From a virus: a DNA stretch of 47,375 nt. The notes under the pieces are model-generated. The model ran no database searches and had not been told where the DNA came from. It saw only the letters and a program-made list of their open reading frames with translations. Positions 41,801 through 47,375 of this stretch are shown in pieces. The stretch's first letter is position 1. Every line of letters starts with the position of its first letter. A program made the translations under genes and the position numbers. Location of the stretch: positions 1 through 47,375 of the IMG/VR virus record IMGVR_UViG_3300028196_000023. One strand, written 5' to 3'.

Positions 41801-43800
41801 TATCTAAATTGTTCAGTCTCCCAACTCCAATCAAATTCTATATCACCTACATTATCAATATTTTGATATGAAATACTCATACCCAATTCGTTGTCAACTG
41901 GTCCGTTACCTTGTTTATAACTAAAAATTTTGCTTCCTGCAAAACTACTTACTGGATACGTATTTAAATTATCAAGTGCAACACCTGTTTCATTAAAACT
42001 GTCAAATAAAGGTGCTTGGTTTACAGTTGTTTTCTCTTGACTCTTTTTCCAAGATGTGCCGTCAAAGTAAAACTGCTTGCCTGAATTAGAAGTACCTCTA
42101 CTAGCAAGAACACATTCATTAATTGTTGGTTTGGAATCTGTAGTTTCTTGTAAAGTAATCTGTCTTGTTCCGTTGTGGACAATAAACTTAACTTCGTATA
42201 TTTTGTTGTTTGCAAGATTATCATCATCTGCTGTAACAAGTACTCTTGCGCCTTCAAAAAGAAACTCACCGTCTACACTATATCCTGTACTACCTTCAAT
42301 AGTTGAAAATACATCTTTTGTATAATCATCAATATAATCAACTGAGGCTTTTGCAATTGTTCCTTGCTGGTAAAGTTTTATACCAGGATGAAATTCAATA
42401 ATTGGTCTCTTTGCTCTTGCTGTTTCAAGACCATCAAAATCACTATCTCTATAGTTAAATGCATACTCAAGGACACTACGATGGAACCATCTATTATATC
42501 TGCTCCAAGGATTTGAATCATTACTGCTTCTGTTAATTGTTATATAATCTTTATTTGCAGGATACAAAGTTGCATCGTCAAAAGGTTGTGAATCAAACCC
42601 TTCATTATCAAATAATATTTCAGGAGTGTTTGCACTAATGTTAGGTGGAATTAGATCAGCAAATCTTATTAGCGTTATTTCTTTTCCTATTCCTTCAACT
42701 AGCCATGTGTCTGTAGCATACTTTTCACTTTCAACTTGTCCACGGAATTCAACTACCATTCCGTTTGATAGTTCTACTCCATTAGCACTTTTATAATAAG
42801 TTTTTCCTAAAATTTCTTTTTCAACATTGATTGCTGTATTACTTTCAATATCAGCAATAATAAATCTGCCTAGTCTATTAGGATCTGTTTCACTTTGATA
42901 AAAAAGTACATCTGGAGAATTTAAAGGAACTGTAAATGTAAGTGTGCCTACTTCAATACTATTATTTGTAACTCCGCTATTATAAATTAAACTGTTAAAC
43001 GAAGCGTTGCTATCAACTAGTTCCCAGTCTTGACTATCTAAGTCTATCGAACTTCCGTCTGCAGGACTAACTTCTTCTTTTGCTCTCCAAAGTTTTCCAT
43101 CAAATGCTGCTAAGTCACCTGGAAAATAAGTTATTAATGGGTCAAAATTTAAACTACCAGTATCGTAATTTGTTCTTAGTACAAAAGGCTCGCCTGGTGA
43201 GTTGATAGTAAACTTATATGTTTGACCTCTGTATAAAGTAAGTGTTGGATTGTTTGTAAGTCCATCTGGAGTAAACACCCAAGAAGAACCAATCCCTTGA
43301 TTAACTTTATATGTAGATTGAATATCCTGTGTTTGACCAACGATAGCCACCGTAGGTGGACCTGCAGGCACCCAATAATATTCTCTATAATTTATAAACT
43401 TGTCCCAGTCTATAGGTGGATTCCAACTGTAATGCTCTTGGAACGTAGTTTTGTCATCTCTCTCGTTTGAATTACCAAAGAAAGTTTCAATGTTTTTAAA
43501 ATCTAGATAATCATAAAACTTAGTTACAACTTGATTATTTTCAACTGTAACACCTGGCTCTAACTGATACCTACTTCTTAAAGTATTGTCAGTATCTAAA
43601 TATACACTATTACCGTTATATGTTTTGCCAAATCTTCTGCCAACATATCCTGACAGTTTGTCCAATGCACCTGGTTGTATAAGAGGGTCAACTACTCCTG
43701 ATAGAAACTTGTCATTAGCATCTGTTCTAAAAGTTTCTGGAAGAAGCTCTGAACTTTTTCTAATAGGTAACTGACTGTTAGGGTAAACCTTATCTGCCAT
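29863..43800 (-). CDS. Giant virion structural protein (4645 aa) in the T4 gp7 position
   Basis: This single uninterrupted frame fills 29 per cent of the window. It follows the gp6-like gene with a TAATG overlap, as gene 7 follows gene 6 in T4, but is more than four times the length of T4 gp7. The N-terminus (VYPNSQLPIRKSSELLPETF...GYVGRRFGKTYNG) and the block HRCPWEMLGFSEKPSWWDTQ (about residue 1150) resemble large uncharacterised structural proteins of T4-like marine phages. The middle (about 2165-2800) is a six-bladed FG-GAP-like propeller with carbohydrate-binding-like inserts. G-x-G-Y glycine repeats lie at about 3190-3265 and 3560-3640. Fibre-type YVDG hairpin repeats follow from about 3665. 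A baseplate or host-contact role is inferred. Confidence 0.75.
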   Translation of the reverse strand: MADKVYPNSQLPIRKSSELLPETFRTDANDKFLSGVVDPLIQPGALDKLSGYVGRRFGKTYNGNSVYLDTDNTLRSRYQLEPGVTVENNQVVTKFYDYLDFKNIETFFGNSNERDDKTTFQEHYSWNPPIDWDKFINYREYYWVPAGPPTVAIVGQTQDIQSTYKVNQGIGSSWVFTPDGLTNNPTLTLYRGQTYKFTINSPGEPFVLRTNYDTGSLNFDPLITYFPGDLAAFDGKLWRAKEEVSPADGSSIDLDSQDWELVDSNASFNSLIYNSGVTNNSIEVGTLTFTVPLNSPDVLFYQSETDPNRLGRFIIADIESNTAINVEKEILGKTYYKSANGVELSNGMVVEFRGQVESEKYATDTWLVEGIGKEITLIRFADLIPPNISANTPEILFDNEGFDSQPFDDATLYPANKDYITINRSSNDSNPWSRYNRWFHRSVLEYAFNYRDSDFDGLETARAKRPIIEFHPGIKLYQQGTIAKASVDYIDDYTKDVFSTIEGSTGYSVDGEFLFEGARVLVTADDDNLANNKIYEVKFIVHNGTRQITLQETTDSKPTINECVLASRGTSNSGKQFYFDGTSWKKSQEKTTVNQAPLFDSFNETGVALDNLNTYPVSSFAGSKIFSYKQGNGPVDNELGMSISYQNIDNVGDIEFDWSWETEQFRYTINQQAIIDNINKHYYQVNGKYENGWVRTQSKYLQPIVDSVTIIDATNIVQTDIVDFDNIDDTVEIIFFRNGDELKESYTRNRNQFTFTTVFQPNDIITIKVVGEIIPNNGYYEIPVGLEKNPLNETLKTFTLGQAADHVKTALEFDTRFTGVLPGVSNLRDISDFTVNAKRFLKHSGVAASALLMLADKEINIVKSLQYAKKQYSLFKENFIKKSFEVDDTSIIPDLVDSIFEQLTKTKSSSSPFADSDTLGTGAFTKLTYTVDDPGLKTFTLNDTFDLDTLSRRAVYVYKNNTQLLHGKDYTFSSEFAFLTILGNLIQGDHIEIREYVSTASCHVPPTPTSIGLYKKYTPMKFIDDTYRVPTEVIQGHDGSITVAYGDFRDDVLLELEYRIYNNIKQSYEPSVFDIDANLGGYYKNSVFTKAEFDAIASQEFLKWVANTNLGYTANTYLKDTEPFTYTYSNMTTPDGDENLPGWWRGVYNYFYDTDRPHRCPWEMLGFSEKPSWWDTQYGEAPYTSGNLILWEDIRDGIIRKGERAGTYKRYARTSILRHIPVNEYGELLSPLDSGLATNYTLTNNKGSFTLGDVSPTEYAYRSSSEFPFVVTMALCLLRPFEYIVANFDRSKTKRNIADQIISKSTGIFIKPNEIILPVTGSNDITSGLAFYIGSYLLSSGKPIATAQSLLSDINVRLTSRLNGFVDKTQQKYLLDSKSPAAASSSIFIPEENYNIFFNVSSPIQTVSYSGIIFEKTEGGWIVNGYDDVHPYFRIYKSIPNQADPTLSVGGVSATFVNWTEDQLYNNGAIAQYRSMFYRAKLTHTSTDKFETDNWTKLPELPIIGAATAQRRRNFNQFATEDISYGTTFNTVQQVVDFLLGYEHYLKSQGFVFENYSTDNQAMQDFTTAAKEFMFWTRNEWAVGSLLTVSPGAERLKVTVPIGVVDNILDSFYDYNVLTDNGEPMEIQNFDVNREFQTFTFTINETTRGLFYLKLNYVLKEHVAIFNDRTVFNDVIFDKPTGYRQERIKVQGFRTVDWDGDYTSPGFLFDNVNIASWQPFTDYKLGDIINYQGVNYTSKRNHTSDEEFNAINWTVLDSTPEKKLVPNFDFKINQMEDYFDVDTEGLSESQRELARHTIGYQTRDYLQNLSEDSVTQFRLYQGFIREKGTNNAFTKIFNKLGRTDSEGVNLKEEWAFKVGQLGGTDQTKVVEIKLDTDNFVLNPQPLLVTDTKNVAELDRYYRINQSDFYFAPIPFATKINPTTVEKQYLRTAGYVKVDQTKYVVQTRDDIVNIDMSGVLNNDHIWVTFDDHDWTVLRVNFANELPISNITTDKNKVTVTFTKRHNLNADDFIGFKTFGDIDGFHKITEVTNFTISFETTTPPADIDFEPSTLTYPILLTNARFASYDTLDLEQTALLDRTSKLYIDNNGSNKWEVVEKRKQFSSKKITAYGSTDPKHTGKKVLYLESLNQTIASMPGSGITVVYVETSDGLAVKQLLQLSTGFTTAVTNTYGEELATTPDNKWLIVGSPNASGVPSNYQGMFSTYKNYSANDIVLYEGQLWKAKNTIIGDGSSINVYTEDWEQTFNINALESGSNEGYGNQGMISLYSYSAQQWNYVESFVSPRADGDKFFGSKITVAQTATGYTMAVSAPGLNDTKGRVYLYNYTTAGGWELIQNKDYRGIYQPGGTLTATEILAGRTYTIETLGTTDFQSLGALTNTPGLEFVSTGRGDGTGTVSVESYYPKGSIVFYNGNLWKALEDNQGDGSTISIESNDWIKLDSVNTNVSLPSSVSIEDDGSTLASGILSADQLAELIKEGDKFGSSLAFNNDGTTLIIGAVEADGQYFQNYKGNWQPNYEYMENDVVKYQGGYHKLENLGATAVGPDSTIRSYNQAPDDGYPWVNVGDSSTESVGKVFVYTKNSVGFYSLQQTITAESLAEISDLPAEEIISTGDMFGYAVDMDMSGTTLVITSPKADKNFQNQGSAYIFKYESDSSASRYRLKQKIESYGIYPNEYFGQSVCMTSNAAQVVIGANNTGYNLPIRFDTSSTTFDELNTSFTTYGGYSGAVYVFKLKGTRYLLTEKLEDDLSTNESFGYSVSCSNNIIAVGSPKYIAPVVHGPTLDFTGPEAGMVRLFRKDPNVNSLEIIGSEPDKIDLSRIKRISLYKDNGDTKIQDLEVVDPAKLKVLAAAEKELTYKTLYDPATYNIGTEDVVVDDTIAWFGKNVGKLWWNVSTAKWLDYEQADIAYRSANWGAQVQGSSIDVYEWVESKLLPSEWSVLADTNEGLQLGVSGQPLYADDTVYSVKEFLNVNTGLVTETKYYFWVKNKVTVPENILGRQISAGEVASLINNPSTLGNTYIALADADKIFFYNYKNIVSDNISILNLEYYNTGSNNNVAHKEFLLLTEGDENSVPNSKLEKKWIDSLVGYDIQGNRVPDTNLPAKQKYGLSFRPRQSMFVNRKQILKQTVESVNAILVKEAFANTIDFTNLNLVDPQPAEVLYLYDVKVDSIVDLENVGTVRVKQAKLSANIVDNEITSINIVDPGFGYKPQQLFSTEAPGVYPGPAVVLQGDGVGAEVVTHIDNQGRIVQAVVVNSGKNYTYVNPVVRQFSVLVVSDSTAANYWSIYAWDDIRKTFYRSASQAFDTKKYWTYIDWWKTGYSETTRVTKEILDTSEEPSIQVAVGDLIRIKEYGSGSWAVFKKETDTSDLPLGNYTLVGRRQGTIKLSENLYNLQVSGIGYDNTVNFDTGLYDLEPTVELRNVFTAIKDNIFIGDNKVEWNKTFFNSIRYVLHEQVYVDWLFKTSFLKATHNVGNLKVVPNYSNDNLESFQKYIEEVKPYRTTIREYVSKYNQLEGNGVAANDFDLPAVYSSNDGKIVTVNENSQLVTQEPWKTWFDNKGYSITDIVIANGGSGYTSPPNVVIEGNGTGASAQAFVSSGKVTGVRILNKGKGYTSTPTVNLVGGNGASTYDAVAVAYLGEGTTRSFELKVKFDRIAKEGLFTTFTDSQTFTATGSTSVFDLKYAPTIDKTKISITKNNQTVLGSDYTVSVFTKKVDGYSFIHGRIILNVAPQIGDVIKINYSKNDELLDSVNRINKYYNPTDGMKGKELNQLMTGIDYGGVQIQGTTFDVTGGWDALPWFSDSWDSVESSADYYVVADGSTNEITLPYIPADGKEINIYLKRAGEGSLPTIDNLQYGESVKNPPVIRIDDPNFGVDDDSSSMTNKNAVMPTFIGDGSTTTIEIGAYVTTNDGDILIFRPIDSDGAVTITDPNIVDTNLTGGSLSAIDSAYATATGLTVEEIKITGGQYIGPDQVPSPEENIPGQVLDNLSIKVFQTTNNGAAPLESNIFTGDGSTTIYEIGQDIIEDTSLLVYVDGIKQVLNTDYTATNTTVEFTTPVADKKIEIISIGIGGVGLLDYQEFTADGATGLYLTDAPYSLTSNIFVTVDGVAKDAVFSDSTDTVDTVGRSLVEFGQIPAKNSIIKIVAFQASENIDSGQLGLVRVNRQTTTLTSDKTVDLDNFVQLTRESSVSSMVVEINNIKLKGPDTVYSVYDGVTNSFTLGQDPIEASGAILSANIKVYINSELKTFIQDYVYDGTSKLLTINTDSLNAGDVIKIENDLRAEFSISANRIVIDDSVSYNPGDILEVTWFSEYPSMEIYSDRNTGGKVNYELPYAPLGISYVWVYKNGVRLVRDTDYTISLPRGVVYLEVDSDENDTITITTFGADIYKLPSSYEISKDMLNVYRYNRYATDSKITLTSDLNYYDDKIELTDGSNLYNPVRNRNIAGVIEIRGERIEYLNKTGNTISQLRRGVNGTAIKELHAAGSSVADIGPNEVIPYTDSQERTDFVSDGSSSLIGPLEFVPTKSAVGTWTATTIPTDYGRCDTVEVFVGGTRLRKTPLTVYDESLGPVSPGADKELEAEFAADGVNPYIRLTTAPAAGTRITVIKRTGNTWYDKGLTTASNGVTLLDNNTAISKFIAAKTTSLPE
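30110..32825 (-). repeat. Fibre-type beta-hairpin repeats in the giant protein C-terminus
   Basis: Encoded repeats of the form (F)xGDGST..(F)xL...I...VYVDG...(D)YT...(I)x...(A)xxGDxIKI recur at least eight times between about residues 3665 and 4555, for example NIFTGDGSTTIYEIGQD with LLVYVDGIKQVLNTDYT, and EFTADGATGLYLTD with IFVTVDGVAKD. Two older copies occur near residues 745 and 930. Each unit resembles the short beta modules of phage tail-fibre shafts, so this part is probably an extended beta structure. Confidence 0.6.
35400..37308 (-). repeat. FG-GAP-like beta-propeller with inserted carbohydrate-binding-like modules
   Basis: Six blade motifs of the form F-G-x-(S/A)-(V/L)...(T)xx(I/V)(I/V)(G/S)(A/S)P...G-x-(V/A)-(Y/F)-(L/V)-(Y/F) occur at about residues 2167, 2285, 2473, 2608, 2667 and 2743, for example GDKFGSSLAFNNDGTTLIIG and GDMFGYAVDMDMSGTTLVIT. 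Between strands of blades 1, 2 and 3 are modules such as YSANDIVLYEGQLWKAK...DW and YYPKGSIVFYNGNLWKALE...DW, matching the Y-x-x-G-D-(I/V)-V-x-(Y/F)-x-G-x-x-(Y/W)-(K/R)-A-x ... W pattern of ChtBD3-type sugar-binding domains. A GRTYTIETLGTTDFQSLGA module, common in marine phage structural proteins, is also inserted. Confidence 0.65.
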
Positions 43801-46800
43801 TAGTAACTAGAACCTCCGCTGCTAGAACCTGTAGTACCTGTACTCGTAGTAGTTGTACTTGTGCTAGAACCTGTACTTGTGCTTGAACTTGTTGTGTTTG
43901 ATTGTGAATCACTTTCTATTGTTCCTGTGCTTGATCTAATTTCAGCGGCGGTAATGCTAGTAACAATTTTGATATCGTCTACTGTTGCACCACTTACAAA
44001 AATTTCATCTGGGTTACTTTGTATTTCAAAAAGACTGCCAAACGATTGTGCTGATGATCTAGGTAAAATTACAAAGTTAGTAACATCAGGAGACACTGTG
44101 TTAATAACATAAGTTGTTAATTCACTTAGATAAAATCTATCACCAAAATCCCAGTTTCGAATTTCAAAGAACGTGTTAATTGCTGTTACAATTCTTACTT
44201 TCAAATTGTTATCATTAATTGCTTTATCTGAATTTTTAACTACTTTGAATTCAGCCTGTAATTTAGTTGCTGCTTGAGAACCAAATAATACTTTATATTT
44301 TACAGGGTGATAAATTACTTCATCACTAATTGTTTTAATTTCATTTAGATTAGCACCAAATTCTATTCTTAAACTGTCTGTTGTTGGAGCAGCAGGTTCT
44401 GTTGTTGCGCCTGCAAGATAATTTCTATATGCAGTATCATAATTTTTAGTTAATAGATATAAATCAACAATGTTGGTTACACTAGGATCAATTCTTCTAT
44501 TTTCACTAGCAGAATGTGTGTATTGGAATTTTAAATTTCTTCTACCCATATATGCAACATAGTTACTGTTTAATTGAAATGTATTAGTTGTTCTATTAAC
44601 TGTCTTAACTACATCTTCAGCAACGTCACTAAAATAAATTAATTGACCATTAGTATAATCATTTACGTTAACATCTGCTTCTTTATCTTTTATAATAATT
44701 GTATTTGTACTATTATCAAAAAGATTTAATATGTCTGTACCGTATGCATCTGTTTCTCTTTGAAAGAACAAATAGTTTAACTCTGAATCAGCACCTGCAA
44801 CTTGTATAAATGAATCAGGATCGTCAATAACACCATCGCTATCGCTATCACTAAAACTTAATTTTATTTCTTTGTTGCTTTCATACCCGTCATCAAACGA
44901 TATAGTATCTGTGATTTCAAATTTATAATCTCTGCCTAATGCTGATGCAGTAGTTGTCTGACTATTAATACCTAAAATATTAACAATATCTTTTGCAATT
45001 TTTCCTGTCAAATTATTGTAAGCAATTTCGTTTTTATCAAAATAAAACCTGTTTTGCTCAACACTTCCAAATACATAATTTAATGTTCTAATTCTAATTA
45101 CATACTGATCGTTTTCTTTTACAAATGCAAACAACCAAGAACCATCAAGATTCTCATTTGTTATATCGCCTGCCTTACCTAAATTAAAGTTATTGACTAA
45201 ATCTAAGTTTTGATTTTGTATAATTTTCCATGAAGTGTCAGCAGTATCATATCTTAAACCAAAGTTTAAACTTGCAAACATAAGGTTAGTAATTTCTGTT
45301 TCAAGTGCTACACTCAAATCGTTAACAAACTTTGGAACAATGCTATTTGCTATTGCGCCTTCTGGAATATTTTCATTAAAAGTAATTGGTCCTAATCCGT
45401 TTGCAAGAGCACCTCTATTAGCATTTGTACCATCGCCTATAATTGATTGTACTTTAGCCCAAATATAAGTTGAACTTCCTGTATGATCTGCGGTACCGGC
45501 CATCAATTTATTATTTTGATTTGTCATAAAGTGAAAACCATCAGGGGCAGTAAATTTAATTGTTGCCCCAACAGTAAGGAATTTTAAACTACTGGTTGAG
45601 TATGTGCCAACTTTAAGTAGACTGTTATCAATAGTGTTTGTAAAATACCCAGTTCCGCTATTTAAATCGTTAGTAATACTTTTCCATACTGTAGTTGTTT
45701 CACTAAATGTTACTCTTTCGTATTTGGTAATATAGAAATTATATAAGTCTTTATCAGTAAATGCACCTTCAATGTTTTGTCTTAAGAAATTGATAATTTC
45801 AGTTTTACTTGTAAACTTTAAAAATAAACTTCTTTCTGCTTCTTGTCTATAAATGTATCCATCATCAGCAAAAACATTTACTGCACTGTATTTTCCACTT
45901 GCATCTACAATATCATAATTTCTACTAATACCACTTGAAGTTCTGTTTACTGCTTTTATTTTTAAAATGTTTTGAGAACTTGCTAACGGAGCAAGATTAT
46001 AATCTTCTCCAGTAACCATTCTGTTTTGTGTATAATAAAGTGCAGGAGCATTTTGCCTAATTGTATCAATACTTTCTGTTGCTGCTGCATTATTAACAGA
46101 ATATTGCAAACCTAAGTTTACAGTAAGTGTATGTGCAATACCTGATTTATTTAAATAATTGATATCGATTGAGATACCTTTCATGTCATTAGGAGCAATG
46201 GCATATTCAAGTCCATTACTTACTCTGTAATAAGTTCTGAAAGATCCTTGCGGTAAATTTCCGTATGTGCCATCAGCAAATACAAGATTGACTTTATCGT
46301 TAGGTTGTGTAGAAACTGAATAGATGTTTCTAACATTTCCTACTATACTATTGTATGCAATATTGTTTCCTGTTAAGTTACTTACTTTGCTCCATTCACT
46401 CACTTGGCCGCCTCGGCTGTTCAAACCAAACAACCAAAGATCATCATTATTAATGTTGTTTGTCTCTACGGAAATTGTTTCATTTGTTGTTGGAGTACTA
46501 ATATCAAAGTCTGCAAACTCTAAACTTCCTTGTTTAAATTTTAAAAAGAAACCTGTGTTTGCACTTGCAGAACCTTTTCCATCTTGTCTATATACAAACC
46601 CTAACTGGTTACCTGGAGTTGGTGCTTCTTCATATACAAATTCTTGTCCCTTAAACGCTGTGCTTACTATTTCAAATGCCATGCTTCTACCAGCAACGCT
46701 TTTAGTAAAATTGAATAATGGAACATCATTTGTAGTAGTTCTAAATCTATATTGCTCTGTAGGTATGCCCTGTATTGTAGCAGCGCCTTCACTTCTACCA

Positions 46801-47309
46801 AACTCTGTGTTGTCAGACATAGAAGAATTAAGAATTAACACAAACTGTTCTGCCCAGTTACTGTTTGTAGGATCATTCCATTTTACAGTTTGTTGTGCTA
46901 AGTTTCTACCATTACTATCAATAATATTTTCTGTAGTTGATATTGTATTAAATTTTAATAGGCCACTAGATCCTATATTTCTTTTTGCGTTGTAGGACAA
47001 CATTCTAGCAATTCTAAGAACACTTTCTTTACGCTCTGCTAATTCTAAAAAGTTTTCTCTACTTGCTAAATCTAGTCTGAAACTGATACTTTGGCCTAAA
47101 AATGCTACTGCATCAACTAGAGCCATATACTCAGAACTTTCAATATAGTCATTGAAATCTTCAGGATAGTTTTCTCTTAGATAAGAAATAATTACCCTGC
47201 GGATATTTTCAAAATCATAAGACTTAAAATCCGCATTTCTAAACGTTTGATAGATGCGAGTCCAGTCCTGATTTAGTATTAAATTGTTCTGTCTTGACGT
47301 TGTGCTCAT
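43800..47309 (-). CDS. Baseplate wedge protein, gp6-like, with long Ser/Thr tail
   Basis: This 1169-residue protein has the gp6-type N-terminal segment YDFENIRRVIISYLRENYPEDFNDYIESSEYMALVDAVAFLGQSISFRLDLASRENFLELAERKESVLRIARML, though it is much longer than T4 gp6 (660 aa). The C-terminal half has TNIVDLYLLTKNYDTAYRNYLAG, VIYHPVKYKVLFG and NTFFEIRNWDFGDRFYLSELTTYVINTV, the blocks seen in gp6-type wedge proteins of marine T4-like phages. In T4 gp6 forms the continuous ring of the baseplate. The last 50 residues are a Ser/Thr/Gly low-complexity tail (TGSSTSTTTTSTGTTGSSS). It starts behind AGGAATATAGTTA and is the first tail gene in this window. Confidence 0.8.
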   Translation of the reverse strand: MSTTSRQNNLILNQDWTRIYQTFRNADFKSYDFENIRRVIISYLRENYPEDFNDYIESSEYMALVDAVAFLGQSISFRLDLASRENFLELAERKESVLRIARMLSYNAKRNIGSSGLLKFNTISTTENIIDSNGRNLAQQTVKWNDPTNSNWAEQFVLILNSSMSDNTEFGRSEGAATIQGIPTEQYRFRTTTNDVPLFNFTKSVAGRSMAFEIVSTAFKGQEFVYEEAPTPGNQLGFVYRQDGKGSASANTGFFLKFKQGSLEFADFDISTPTTNETISVETNNINNDDLWLFGLNSRGGQVSEWSKVSNLTGNNIAYNSIVGNVRNIYSVSTQPNDKVNLVFADGTYGNLPQGSFRTYYRVSNGLEYAIAPNDMKGISIDINYLNKSGIAHTLTVNLGLQYSVNNAAATESIDTIRQNAPALYYTQNRMVTGEDYNLAPLASSQNILKIKAVNRTSSGISRNYDIVDASGKYSAVNVFADDGYIYRQEAERSLFLKFTSKTEIINFLRQNIEGAFTDKDLYNFYITKYERVTFSETTTVWKSITNDLNSGTGYFTNTIDNSLLKVGTYSTSSLKFLTVGATIKFTAPDGFHFMTNQNNKLMAGTADHTGSSTYIWAKVQSIIGDGTNANRGALANGLGPITFNENIPEGAIANSIVPKFVNDLSVALETEITNLMFASLNFGLRYDTADTSWKIIQNQNLDLVNNFNLGKAGDITNENLDGSWLFAFVKENDQYVIRIRTLNYVFGSVEQNRFYFDKNEIAYNNLTGKIAKDIVNILGINSQTTTASALGRDYKFEITDTISFDDGYESNKEIKLSFSDSDSDGVIDDPDSFIQVAGADSELNYLFFQRETDAYGTDILNLFDNSTNTIIIKDKEADVNVNDYTNGQLIYFSDVAEDVVKTVNRTTNTFQLNSNYVAYMGRRNLKFQYTHSASENRRIDPSVTNIVDLYLLTKNYDTAYRNYLAGATTEPAAPTTDSLRIEFGANLNEIKTISDEVIYHPVKYKVLFGSQAATKLQAEFKVVKNSDKAINDNNLKVRIVTAINTFFEIRNWDFGDRFYLSELTTYVINTVSPDVTNFVILPRSSAQSFGSLFEIQSNPDEIFVSGATVDDIKIVTSITAAEIRSSTGTIESDSQSNTTSSSTSTGSSTSTTTTSTGTTGSSSGGSSY

Positions 47310-47375
47310 TAACTATATTCCTATTGTAATATTTAGCCCTTGTGATTAAGTGCTTAGTTTATAACCGAGTTATTT
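47310..47375. other. Right-edge leader without a gene
   Basis: These 66 bases upstream of the gp6-like gene contain AGGAATATAGTTA as its ribosome binding region and a weak GCTAAATA on the minus strand (47337 to 47330) that may be a poor late promoter. The preceding gene would end just beyond or within this stretch but cannot be recognised. Confidence 0.4.

Noticed and set aside
46324-46995. Long plus-strand open frame opposite the gp6-like gene
   Set aside because: It lies wholly antisense to a well-supported gene, has no ribosome binding site in context and has hydrophobic nonsense composition typical of a reverse-frame shadow; similar shadows opposite the fibre genes were also dropped.
47330-47337. 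GCTAAATA on the minus strand before the gp6-like gene as a late promoter
   Set aside because: Two of eight positions differ from TATAAATA, including the second base that is constant in the other sites here; the upstream gene is outside the window, so context gives no support.
1-47375. Prophage or integration elements, insertion sequences and CRISPR arrays
   Set aside because: No integrase, transposase, flanking direct repeats or regularly spaced repeats were seen; repeats found are within structural protein genes.

Overview
This window looks like part of the genome of a strictly lytic, T4-like marine myovirus. The reasons are an AT-rich sequence, dense gene packing with TAATG and ATGA overlaps, T4-type late promoter elements (xATAAATA), a gp6-like baseplate wedge protein, a FEN-type 5'-3' exonuclease, a phage-type QueE, and a family of fibre proteins with a shared N-terminal domain typical of cyanophages and pelagiphages. 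No photosynthesis gene, integrase, tRNA or CRISPR array was seen. From this stretch alone I cannot say whether the host is a picocyanobacterium or a SAR11-type bacterium.

Plus-strand block (1-7145). A run of small, tightly overlapping genes: the C-terminal part of a phosphoribosyltransferase, a HIT-family protein, an AbrB-like small protein, QueE (7-carboxy-7-deazaguanine synthase), a flap-type 5'-3' exonuclease, and about a dozen conserved phage proteins of unknown role. A probable late promoter at 4881-4888 lies inside a hairpin that covers the next start codon, an arrangement known as an early/late translation switch in T4.

Minus-strand modification island (7129-18749). It converges on the plus block with a 17-base overlap. 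In transcription order: a small conserved protein, two DXD glycosyltransferases, an unknown protein, two related glycosyltransferases (one with an internal duplication), two radical SAM enzymes with N-terminal cysteine-rich segments, a GT10-like protein, an SGNH hydrolase, a second GT10-like protein, and a nucleotide-sugar dehydrogenase. Except for 154 bases before the last gene, all junctions are overlaps, so this reads as one operon. It is headed by a late promoter and lies directly downstream of the tail genes. It is the best candidate here for an undescribed system: late-expressed synthesis and attachment of a sugar, or radical modification, perhaps on the phage's own fibres.

Minus-strand tail block (18814-47309). 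In transcription order: a gp6-like baseplate wedge protein (1169 aa), a giant 4645-aa protein in the position of T4 gp7, a small structural protein, three long fibre-type proteins (713, 631 and 747 aa, the first with a tail-collar domain), a tail-fibre assembly-like chaperone, a fourth fibre protein (580 aa), and two related structural proteins (294 and 336 aa). The giant protein carries a six-bladed FG-GAP-like propeller with carbohydrate-binding-like modules inserted in its blades, followed by many fibre-type repeats. Late promoters punctuate this block, two of them overlapping the stop codon of the preceding gene.
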